Assembly: GCA_016287035.1 (NCBI GenBank)
Contig: JAEEVI010000128.1
Location: 1 to 7,520 of the forward strand
Origin: Bacillota bacterium
Lineage (GTDB): Bacteria > Bacillota > Clostridia > Peptostreptococcales > Anaerovoracaceae
Direction of reading: 5' to 3'
Length of the DNA stretch: 7,520 nt
The notes under the pieces are model-generated. The model was not told the DNA's origin. It saw nothing but the letters and a program-made list of their open reading frames with translations, and did no database searches. The translations under genes and the position numbers were made by a program. Shown here piece after piece: positions 1 through 6,028 of the stretch (position 1 is its first letter; the number at the start of each line of letters is the position of its first letter).

Positions 1-1275
1 AGTTCCTATCTCGTCCTCTCTTCTGTAGCGCTTGCCTATGCTTCCGGAGGCGTCGTAGTCCACCATGAAGTACTTGGCCAGCTCCGCGTAGATCTCCTCC
101 GCCTTGGCGTTCTGGTTCTTGGTGAGCGGCATGATGGCAGCCTTGAACGGAGCCAGAGCCGGGTGGAAGTGCATTACCACGCGGGTGTCGGTCTTGCCGT
201 CCTCGGAGGTAAGGGTCTCTTCCTCGTAAGCGTCGCAAAGGAAGGCCAGAGTAACTCTGTCGGCTCCCAGCGAAGGCTCTATTACGTAAGGAATGTAGCG
301 CTTCTTGGGATCTATCGGGTCTATGTAGAGCATGCTCTGTCCGGAGCAGTTCTGATGCTGGGTAAGGTCGTAATCGGTACGGTCAGCTATGCCCCAGAGC
401 TCGCCCCAGCCGAACGGGAACAGATACTCGAAATCCGTGGTGGCCTTGCTGTAGAAGGACAGCTCCTCCTGGGAGTGGTCGCGAAGACGCAGCTTCTCCA
501 TGTTCATGCCCAGGCACTCCAGGAACTTGCGGCAGTACTCCTTCCAGTAAGCGAACCATTCCAGGTCCGTATCCGGCTCGCAGAAGAACTCAAGCTCCAT
601 CTGCTCGAACTCGCGTATGCGGAATATGAAGTTGCCCGGAGTTATCTCGTTTCTGAAGGACTTGCCGATCTGCGCGATGCCGAACGGAACCTTCTTGCGG
701 GCCGTCCTTTGGACGTTCTTGAAGTTGACGAATATGCCCTGCGCCGTCTCGGGACGCAGGTACAGCTCCGATTTGCTGTCCTCCGTTACGCCCTGGAACG
801 TCTTGAACATGAGGTTGAACTGGCGTATGCCTGTGAAATCGGCCTTGCCGCACTCCGGGCACACGATGCCGTGATCCCTGATGAAGTCCTCCATCTGCTG
901 ATTCGTCCAGCCGTCCACGGAACCGCCGAGGTCGACGCCGTTTTCCGCGGCGTAATCCTCGATGAGCTTATCGGCTCTGAACCTCGCCTTGCAGGCCTTG
1001 CAGTCCATGAGGGGGTCCGAGAAGCTCCCGACGTGGCCGGAGGCGACCCAGGTCATGGGGTTCATGAGGATAGCGGCGTCGAGTCCGACGTTGTACGGGC
1101 TCTCCTGCACGAACTTCTTCCACCACGCCTTCTTTACGTTGTTCTTGAACTCCACTCCGAGAGGACCGTAGTCCCACGAGTTGGCCAGGCCTCCGTAGAT
1201 CTCCGAGCCGGGGAACAGAAAACCTCTGTTCTTGCAAAGGCTGACTATAGTTTCAAGTGAAAAATCCTTGCTCAT
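1..1275 (-). CDS. glyQS: Glycine--tRNA ligase, single-chain (alpha2) type, 3' end outside window
   Basis: This class II aminoacyl-tRNA synthetase charges tRNA-Gly with glycine in the cytosol. 425 residues are visible. The last ones, DEIGT, are the start of a conserved late segment of the anticodon-binding domain, so I infer that only a few tens of residues are missing (family length about 460). Visible landmarks: the N-terminal catalytic start (GFLFPGSEIYGG, 18-29); a four-cysteine zinc-type insertion (CKAC at 92-95, CPEC at 139-142); motif 2 (FRNE, 207-210); motif 3 (EPSLGADR, 333-340); then the start of the HisRS-like anticodon-binding domain (ALAPFKAAIMPL, 373-384). The ATG at 1275-1273 gives the expected MSKDFSLETI start. 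AGGA lies close before it, and a stronger AGGAG sits in the last codons of the preceding gene, 8 nt upstream, suggesting translational coupling. No T-box leader precedes it. It is a dimeric GlyRS, not the GlyQ plus GlyS pair. Confidence 0.97.
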   Translation of the reverse strand, partial: MSKDFSLETIVSLCKNRGFLFPGSEIYGGLANSWDYGPLGVEFKNNVKKAWWKKFVQESPYNVGLDAAILMNPMTWVASGHVGSFSDPLMDCKACKARFRADKLIEDYAAENGVDLGGSVDGWTNQQMEDFIRDHGIVCPECGKADFTGIRQFNLMFKTFQGVTEDSKSELYLRPETAQGIFVNFKNVQRTARKKVPFGIAQIGKSFRNEITPGNFIFRIREFEQMELEFFCEPDTDLEWFAYWKEYCRKFLECLGMNMEKLRLRDHSQEELSFYSKATTDFEYLFPFGWGELWGIADRTDYDLTQHQNCSGQSMLYIDPIDPKKRYIPYVIEPSLGADRVTLAFLCDAYEEETLTSEDGKTDTRVVMHFHPALAPFKAAIMPLTKNQNAKAEEIYAELAKYFMVDYDASGSIGKRYRREDEIGT

Positions 1276-1283
1276 ATCCTAAA

Positions 1284-2153
1284 CTAGCTCCTGTAATAAT
1301 CGTATCCTGCGGGTTCGGCTGCGGGTCCCTCGTCCGCCTGAACGGGCTCCTCCGGCTGCGCGGGGGCCTCCTGCGGCGCCGCGCCTTCGCCCGGATCCGG
1401 GGAGAGCTCCGCCTCCATCTGCGAAAGATCCAGATCCGAGAGGTCGAAATCTCCGAAGTCGGCGATGTCCGCGTCTCCGGCGCCCTGTTTGCTGTTGATC
1501 TTCTCGACGGCGCTCTCGTAGGCGTCGCGGCCCTTGTCCTTAACGACCTCGAAGGCGTCCTTGCTCTTGTCCATCACGACTTCGAAGGCGTCCTTGCTCT
1601 TATCCTTTACGACTTCGAAAGCGTCTCTGCCCTTCTCCTTCGCGGTCTGCGCGAGATCGCTCCCCGCGGAGACGGCGCTCTGGAAGATGTCGCCGCCCTT
1701 GTCCTTCAGCTCTTCGGCGATGACCGCGCCCTTGGACCTGGCGCTGTCGAACACCTCGTTAGCCTTGCCGGACACGTTGATGACCTCTCCGTCGCTCTTC
1801 AATATCTCGATCATGCACTTGGTGCCGAGAGCCGCGATGATGCCCGCGACCACGGCCCAGGGGAACAGGACCGATCCGACGATGCCGACGTTTACGGGAA
1901 TGTTGAGGACGGTCTCGTCGTCCTTCTTTACGGATACCTTGCTCACGTTGCCCTTGTGGATGGCGGCCTTTACCTTGTCGAGCATCCCGCGGACCGCGGA
2001 ATCCTTCGTCTCGGGCTGGTCGACGGCGTCCTCGATGAGGATTATCGCGTCGACGACGCTTCCGCCGGTCTTTTCCAGCGCTTCCTTCGCGTCTTTATAG
2101 CTCGCGCCCGTTCTGTCCTTTACGAGTTCGATCTTTTCCAGTGTGATTTCCAT
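1284..2153 (-). CDS. UBA-like / DUF4342 protein with tandem 11-residue amphipathic repeats
   Basis: Function unknown; 289 residues. Residues 1-42 look like the UBA/EF-Ts N-terminal fold (VKDRTGASYKDAKEALEKTGG, 11-31, split here as VKDRTGASYK then DAKEALEKTGG). Residues about 68-118 match the DUF4342 pattern: a polar strand (SKVSVKK), then a strongly hydrophobic stretch (84-116, including VLFPWAVVAGIIAALG) that could be a membrane segment or a buried core. From about 150 to 215 the chain falls into 11-residue units; four are clear (172-215, consensus KDKSKDAFEVV). The tail (226-289) is acidic and rich in Ala, Pro and Glu. The mix suggests a peripheral membrane or scaffold protein, but that is inference. 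AGGGG six bases before the ATG is a good ribosome-binding site. It lies 14 nt after recO and 8 nt before glyQS and probably shares the promoter inside recO. Confidence 0.85.
   Translation of the reverse strand: MEITLEKIELVKDRTGASYKDAKEALEKTGGSVVDAIILIEDAVDQPETKDSAVRGMLDKVKAAIHKGNVSKVSVKKDDETVLNIPVNVGIVGSVLFPWAVVAGIIAALGTKCMIEILKSDGEVINVSGKANEVFDSARSKGAVIAEELKDKGGDIFQSAVSAGSDLAQTAKEKGRDAFEVVKDKSKDAFEVVMDKSKDAFEVVKDKGRDAYESAVEKINSKQGAGDADIADFGDFDLSDLDLSQMEAELSPDPGEGAAPQEAPAQPEEPVQADEGPAAEPAGYDYYRS
1509..1640 (-). repeat. 4 x 33-bp tandem repeat encoding 11-residue amphipathic helices
   Basis: Four consecutive 33-bp units (1608-1640, 1575-1607, 1542-1574, 1509-1541) encode KEKGRDAFEVV, KDKSKDAFEVV, MDKSKDAFEVV and KDKGRDAYESA. 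The two central units differ at 4 of 33 bases, three of them silent, so the array probably grew by duplication. Two more degenerate units upstream (KDKGGDIFQSA and VSAGSDLAQTA, residues 150-171) keep the same 11-residue phase. Confidence 0.9.
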
Positions 2154-2167
2154 GGCGATCCCCTTTC

Positions 2168-2929
2168 TTATATGACTAATCCTTCGCTCTTTAGATTTTC
2201 TATACCCAGATGGTACGAATAATAGCTTCGCATAAGGTCCTTCAGCGCCGCCTCGGCCTCCGGCAGGAGGGCCAGATCGCGAAGATCCGTGAGCGGATGA
2301 GACTGAATGTACCTTAACACTAGAATTATATCAGCACTTATATCAAATATCAATCTTCCGGTGTCCTCCGCCGGCGCGGCTTCGCGCGCGCATCCGGCGC
2401 AGACGATGCCGCCGGCCGCCACGTCGAACGCGGCGCCTTCCCCGTCTTCGAGCTTTCCGCCGCATCGCGCGCATCTGTCCGTAACGGGGTCGCTCCCCAG
2501 AAGGCCCAGCAGCTTCAGCTGATATCCGGCCGTGAGCGTTCCGAACGCCTTCTTGCGCTCCGCCGTCAGCGCGAGATAATCAAGGAGCAGCCTGAATATC
2601 CCCTCGGCGGGCTCTTCCTCCATAAGGACCTTGTCCGTCAGCTCGAGCGCGTACGACGCGTTCATGTACTTCTCGACGTCCTCGCCGATCGAATAAAAGC
2701 TCTTTACAGTCTCGGCGCCGGTGACGCTGATGCTGTCGCGCGTCCTGAAGAGCTCGTACCGCCCGTACGTGAACGGTCTCAGGGCGAGGGCCGTCTTGCT
2801 GCGTCCGCCCTCCGTTATCGAGGTCCCCGCTCCGATCTTTCCGAAAGCGCGGGAAAATACCGTGAGCATGCGTCTGCCGCCCACGGTCTTCGTCTGTCTT
2901 AAGATTATTCCCTCTGTCGTCGTGTACAT
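2168..2929 (-). CDS. recO: DNA repair protein RecO
   Basis: RecO works with RecR (and RecF) to load RecA on SSB-coated single-stranded DNA and to anneal strands during recombinational repair. The 253-residue length is normal. The N-terminal part (about 1-80) is the OB-fold: TEGIILRQTKTVGGRRMLTVFS is the usual first strand pair, followed by the FGK turn. The helical C-terminal part carries the zinc site, Cys153-x2-Cys156 and Cys177-x2-Cys180, typical of Gram-positive RecO. The ATG lies 9 nt after the era stop. No good Shine-Dalgarno is visible before it, so translation is probably coupled to era. Around residues 192-206 the codons switch to AT-rich synonyms (ATA, AGT, CTA, TTA, AGG), unlike the rest of the gene; this patch forms the internal promoter annotated separately. 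Confidence 0.95.
   Translation of the reverse strand: MYTTTEGIILRQTKTVGGRRMLTVFSRAFGKIGAGTSITEGGRSKTALALRPFTYGRYELFRTRDSISVTGAETVKSFYSIGEDVEKYMNASYALELTDKVLMEEEPAEGIFRLLLDYLALTAERKKAFGTLTAGYQLKLLGLLGSDPVTDRCARCGGKLEDGEGAAFDVAAGGIVCAGCAREAAPAEDTGRLIFDISADIILVLRYIQSHPLTDLRDLALLPEAEAALKDLMRSYYSYHLGIENLKSEGLVI
2325..2353 (-). promoter_or_regulatory. Candidate sigma-A promoter inside recO, for DUF4342 gene and glyQS
   Basis: Read on the minus strand: -35 TTGATA (2353-2348, 5 of 6 consensus), a 17-bp spacer (2347-2331) and -10 TATAAT (2330-2325, 6 of 6). TGA directly precedes the -10, making an extended -10. The predicted start is near 2318, about 165 nt before the DUF4342 ATG. The island is AT-rich inside a G+C-rich gene and uses otherwise avoided codons. 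Promoter activity is inferred from sequence alone. Confidence 0.7.
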
Positions 2930-2938
2930 CGCGGACCG

Positions 2939-3841
2939 TCAGTTCTCCCTGCGGTATCCGAAATTTCCTATGGCGGCCTCGCTGTCGCGCCAGCCTTCCT
3001 TCACCTTGACGAACGTCTCAAGATATACCTTCGTCCCCAGAAGCGCTTCGAGCTCCTCGCGGGCGCTCTTTCCGACGCCCTTCAGCTTCCTTCCGCCCTT
3101 GCCTATTATGATCCCCTTGTGCGACTGCCGCTCGCAGTATATGACCGCGCTGATCCTCGTTATGTCCGGCAGCTCCTGATAGTTCTCGATCGTCACCGCG
3201 ACGCCGTGCGGGACCTCGTCCTCCAGGTACATCAGCAGCTTTTCCCGGATGATCTCGCTCGCGAGGAACCTCTCGGGATGGTCCGTTATCATGTCCTCGG
3301 GGAAGAACATCGGCCCTTCCTGCATATGCTTTTCGAGCGTTTCCAGCAGGTAAGGCACGTTCTTTCCCGTGAGCGCGTTCGTCCCGACGATAGCGTCGAA
3401 CATGCCCATACGCTCGTAAGCGCTGTAGATGCTCTCGTACACGTCCGGTTCGAGCTTGTCTATCTTGTTGATCACGAGCAGCTTCGGCGCGCTGCTCTGC
3501 TTGAGTATGTTCAGTATATAGCCGTCTCCGCTCGCTTCGCCCTCGTACGGTGAGTCGACGAGGAAGAGGATCGCGTCGACCTCCTTCATCGTGCCGACGG
3601 CGCTGTCGGTCATGAACGAGCCGAGCTTGTTCTTCGGCTTATGGATGCCCGGGGTATCGATGAATACCATCTGGCATACGGCTTCGCCCCCGTCCTTGCG
3701 CGTATAGATGCCGCGGATGTTATTCCTCGTCGTCTGGGGCTTATCCGTGGTTATCGCTATCTTTTCGCCGAGTATGCAGTTGAGAAGGCTCGATTTGCCT
3801 ACGTTCGGCCTGCCGACTATGCCTACGAAGCCGCTCTTCAT
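2939..3841 (-). CDS. era: GTPase Era, 16S rRNA/30S assembly factor
   Basis: Era is an essential GTPase that binds the 3' end of 16S rRNA and helps mature the small subunit. The 300-residue length is typical. G-domain motifs: P-loop GRPNVGKS (10-17), switch I TTRNN (37-41), DTPGI (62-66) and NKID (125-128). The G5 position reads TNAL (154-157) where Era normally has SA, which is unusual. The C-terminal KH domain is intact (HKGIIIGKGG, 241-250, with the GKGG loop), and the late VKVKEGWRDS element (278-287) is present. The ATG at 3841-3839 overlaps the cdd stop as ATGA; GGAGG lies 10 nt upstream. An open frame extends to 4060, but the added residues are arginine-rich and overlap cdd, so I reject that start. 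Neighbouring ybeY acts in the same 16S rRNA maturation process. Confidence 0.98.
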   Translation of the reverse strand: MKSGFVGIVGRPNVGKSSLLNCILGEKIAITTDKPQTTRNNIRGIYTRKDGGEAVCQMVFIDTPGIHKPKNKLGSFMTDSAVGTMKEVDAILFLVDSPYEGEASGDGYILNILKQSSAPKLLVINKIDKLEPDVYESIYSAYERMGMFDAIVGTNALTGKNVPYLLETLEKHMQEGPMFFPEDMITDHPERFLASEIIREKLLMYLEDEVPHGVAVTIENYQELPDITRISAVIYCERQSHKGIIIGKGGRKLKGVGKSAREELEALLGTKVYLETFVKVKEGWRDSEAAIGNFGYRREN

Positions 3842-4215
3842 AATCTGAACGCCTCCGGAAGCAGGTCCGCTATGTCGTACGTTTCGAGGCGGTCGGGATC
3901 GTCTCCGGTGACGATCCGCAGCCCGGTGCAGAACTCGGCGATGAACTGCCTGCATATCCCGCAGGGCATCGCCTTTCCGCCGTTTCCGACGACGGCGAGC
4001 GCCTCGAACTCCCTGCAGCCTTCGCTGACAGCCTTCACGAACGCCGTGCGCTCGGCGCATATCGACGCCCCGTAAGAAGAGTTCTCGACGTTGCAGCCGG
4101 TGAACACGCGTCCGTCCTTTCCCAGCAGCGCCGCGCCGACCTTAAAGCCGGAATACGGCGCGTAAGCGGCCTCCGCCGCGGCCTGAGCCTTTATGAACAA
4201 AGATCTGTCGGTCAT
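3838..4215 (-). CDS. cdd: Cytidine deaminase, homotetrameric type
   Basis: Cdd hydrolytically deaminates cytidine and deoxycytidine to uridine and deoxyuridine in pyrimidine salvage. The 125-residue length fits the small tetrameric class. The zinc and catalytic residues are all present: Cys53 and the proton-shuttle Glu55 in CAE (53-55), and Cys85 and Cys88 in PCGICRQ (84-90). The substrate-binding NVENSSYGAS stretch lies at 42-51, and the N-terminal YAPYSGFKVGAAL (18-30) is typical. GAGGG upstream of the ATG, within the end of ybeY, serves as the ribosome-binding site. The gene begins 1 nt after the ybeY stop and overlaps era by 4 nt, so these three genes are very likely co-translated. Linkage of cdd to era is common in Firmicutes and need not mean a functional link. 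Confidence 0.97.
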   Translation of the reverse strand: MTDRSLFIKAQAAAEAAYAPYSGFKVGAALLGKDGRVFTGCNVENSSYGASICAERTAFVKAVSEGCREFEALAVVGNGGKAMPCGICRQFIAEFCTGLRIVTGDDPDRLETYDIADLLPEAFRL

Positions 4216-4216
4216 A

Positions 4217-4693
4217 TCAGATATCCCTCTTGAGCGAAATAGCTTCCATCACGGCCTCTTCCCTCTTTCTCATCTCTCTTCTCTCCTCTTCGTCCTCGTG
4301 ATCGAATCCGAGGAGGTGAAGAACGCTGTGCGTAAAAAGATAGAGCGTCTCGCGCTCCTTGGAATGGCCGAACTCCTCGGCCTGTTCGAGCACCTTGTCC
4401 ATACAGATGACGACGTCGCCGATCTCTATCTCGGGAACGTCGATCCCTCCTGAAGCGAGCTCCGCGATCTCCCGCGGCTCGTACATCGGGAACGAGAGCA
4501 CGTCCGTGGCACTGTCGACGCCCCTGTACTCCCGGTTCAGCTCGTGTATGCCTTCCCTGTCCTCGAACGTGACGCTCAGGGAGACCTTTTCGGGATCGAG
4601 GCCGAGATCCTTCGCGCACAGCGAGGCCGCGGCGATCATTCCGTTCTCGAGCTCCTTTTCGACGTTTCCTTCTTCGGAAAAATAGATCCGCAT
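4217..4693 (-). CDS. ybeY: Endoribonuclease YbeY, rRNA maturation factor
   Basis: YbeY is a single-strand-specific, metal-dependent endoribonuclease needed for 16S rRNA 3'-end maturation and 70S quality control. The chain is 158 residues from the start chosen. The metal-binding signature reads HSVLHLLGFDH (122-132), with His122, His126 and His132; the usual Gly after the first His is Ser here. The conserved SATDVLSFPM (61-70) and GDVVIC (92-97) segments precede it. The start is ambiguous: two ATGs lie side by side at 4696 and 4693. I chose 4693 because GGAGG is too close to the first; the second overlaps the phoH stop by one base (TGATG). An upstream ATG at 4708 has no ribosome-binding site. 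The tail is charged (EDEEERREMRKREE). It sits directly after phoH, its usual partner. Confidence 0.95.
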   Translation of the reverse strand: MRIYFSEEGNVEKELENGMIAAASLCAKDLGLDPEKVSLSVTFEDREGIHELNREYRGVDSATDVLSFPMYEPREIAELASGGIDVPEIEIGDVVICMDKVLEQAEEFGHSKERETLYLFTHSVLHLLGFDHEDEEERREMRKREEAVMEAISLKRDI

Positions 4694-5661
4694 CATTCCT
4701 CCGCCCATTCAGGATGGCGCTTGATATATCTGTCGTAAGCGTTCACTATGCGCCTTACGAGTGGATGGCGCACGACGTCGCTGTCGGTGAGCTCGCAGAA
4801 AGCTATGCCCTCGACGCCCTTAAGGATGTGCATCGCGTCCGCAAGGCCTGAGCGCTTTCCGCGCGGCAGATCCACCTGGGTTATGTCGCCCGTCACGATC
4901 ACCTTCGAGCCGAAGCCCATGCGCGTGAGGAACATCTTCATCTGCTCCTTCGTCGCGTTCTGAGCCTCGTCGAGTATTATGAACGAATTGTCGAGGGTGC
5001 GTCCGCGCATGTACGCGAGCGGCACCACCTCGATCGTCTCCTTCTCCTTTAAGCGGAGCGTGGCCTCGCGGCCGAGAAGCTCGTACAGCGCGTCGTAGAG
5101 CGGCCGCAGATACGGATCCACCTTCTCCTGCAGATCGCCGGGGAGAAAGCCGAGCCTTTCGCCGGCCTCCACGGCGGGTCTGGCGAGTATGAGCTTTTCG
5201 ACGTCCTTGTCCTTTAAGGCGCTTATCGCCATCGCGACGGCGAGATACGTCTTGCCCGTCCCGGCGGGTCCGATGCCGAACGTTATGTCGTTCGCCCTGA
5301 TCGCCTTAACGTAGTCCTTCTGGCCTATCGTCTTCGCCTTTATGGGCTTTCCCCTGTGGGTAAAGCAGACGACGTCCTTTGAGACGCTGCTCTGGGTGTA
5401 CGAAATGCCGTCTCTGGAAAGCGCGATTATATAATCGACCTTCTGCTCGTCGAGATGCTGTCCCGAAGCGAGAACGGCGCAGAACTCCTTTATGATGCCC
5501 GCGGCGCGCTCCGCGTCTTCGCCGGTGACGGTTATCTCGCCGGCGCGGTATACGATCTGCACGCCGCAGTCCTTTTCGACGGCGCTTATGTTGGAATCGA
5601 GCGTCCCGAAGAGCTCTCCGGCGTCGGCCGGGCCCTCGGGCGAAAATCTTATCTCGTTCAA
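4693..5661 (-). CDS. phoH: PhoH family ATPase (PhoH-like protein)
   Basis: PhoH-like proteins are cytoplasmic P-loop ATPases related to the helicase superfamily 1 core and commonly encoded beside ybeY; a role in RNA metabolism is suspected, but the exact reaction is unsettled. The 322-residue chain has an N-terminal KH-like region (about 1-65), then the ATPase: Walker A GPAGTGKT (131-138), the ARPAVEAGERLGFLPGD segment (160-176), Walker B with FIILDEAQN (227-235), VTGD (256-259) and DLPRGKRSGL (264-273) with a likely arginine finger. The start codon is TTG (5661-5659), supported by AGGAGG five bases upstream and the absence of an in-frame ATG nearby. It starts 22 nt after the HIT gene and overlaps ybeY. 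No frameshift is seen and the length is normal. Confidence 0.95.
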   Translation of the reverse strand: MNEIRFSPEGPADAGELFGTLDSNISAVEKDCGVQIVYRAGEITVTGEDAERAAGIIKEFCAVLASGQHLDEQKVDYIIALSRDGISYTQSSVSKDVVCFTHRGKPIKAKTIGQKDYVKAIRANDITFGIGPAGTGKTYLAVAMAISALKDKDVEKLILARPAVEAGERLGFLPGDLQEKVDPYLRPLYDALYELLGREATLRLKEKETIEVVPLAYMRGRTLDNSFIILDEAQNATKEQMKMFLTRMGFGSKVIVTGDITQVDLPRGKRSGLADAMHILKGVEGIAFCELTDSDVVRHPLVRRIVNAYDRYIKRHPEWAEE

Positions 5662-5683
5662 ATGATCCTCCTGATGATCCGTA

Positions 5684-6025
5684 TTAGCCCGGAGGCCAGA
5701 TGAGGCTGCGCTTGCCGAGCACGTGGAAATGCAGGTGCATGACGGTCTGACCGCCGTCGCTGCCCGTATTCGCTACTACCCTGTAGCCGTCGTCGAGCCC
5801 CAGTTCGGCCGCGATGTCCTTGATAACGAGGAGGATGTGGCCGAGAAGCGCCTGATCCTCCTCCGTCGCCTCGGACAGCGACGCGATATGCTTTTTCGGA
5901 ACTACGAGAAAATGGACAGGAGCCTGCGGCGCCACGTCGTAGAACGCGTACACCTGATCGTCTTCGTATACCTTATTGCTCGGGATCTCGCCCGACACGA
6001 TCCTGCAGAACAAACAGCCTTCCAT
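5684..6025 (-). CDS. HIT (histidine triad) nucleotide-binding protein, HinT type
   Basis: HinT-type proteins are small dimeric hydrolases that split nucleoside phosphoramidates and AMP-lysine-like adducts. The cellular substrate in this cluster is not known. At 113 residues it has normal length. The histidine triad is HLHFHVLG (97-104; His97, His99, His101), followed by the usual glycine. Cys4 and Cys7 (CLFC), with His46 and His97, match the zinc site of the PKCI/HinT branch. Other family segments: GEIPSNKVYEDD (12-23), YDVAPQAPVHFLVVPKKHI (29-47) and GQTVMH (92-97). The ATG is preceded by AAGGAG with 6-nt spacing; this site overlaps the end of mtaB, which stops 3 nt upstream. A gene of this family near mtaB and phoH is common in Clostridia. 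Confidence 0.95.
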   Translation of the reverse strand: MEGCLFCRIVSGEIPSNKVYEDDQVYAFYDVAPQAPVHFLVVPKKHIASLSEATEEDQALLGHILLVIKDIAAELGLDDGYRVVANTGSDGGQTVMHLHFHVLGKRSLIWPPG

Positions 6026-6028
6026 AGT

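Noticed and set aside
163..1260. Long plus-strand open frame (365 codons) opposite glyQS
   Set aside because: It mirrors the synthetase on the other strand, has no family resemblance and no promoter, and the minus-strand product is unmistakable GlyRS. Long antisense frames are expected in G+C-rich genes.
1509..1640. CRISPR-like array of short repeats
   Set aside because: The 33-bp units abut without spacers and encode an in-frame peptide repeat.
1257..2222. Plus-strand open frame of 321 codons opposite the DUF4342 gene
   Set aside because: Its repeats (such as LVHHDFEGVLAL) are only the antisense reading of the 33-bp repeats. The minus frame has a good ribosome-binding site and a recognisable DUF4342 core.
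2168..2250. Additional promoter in the AT-rich 3' end of recO (TATAGA near 2200)
   Set aside because: The -10 is imperfect and there is no acceptable -35 at 16 to 18 bp. The element at 2325-2353 is far better.
3842..4060. N-terminal extension of Era by 73 residues
   Set aside because: The added residues are arginine-rich and fully overlap cdd in another frame. The ATG at 3841 has GGAGG upstream and gives the normal 300-residue Era.
4694..4708. Upstream ATG at 4708 as the ybeY start (MGGGMM...)
   Set aside because: No Shine-Dalgarno precedes it and it would lengthen the overlap with phoH, whereas GGAGG lies just ahead of the later ATG pair.
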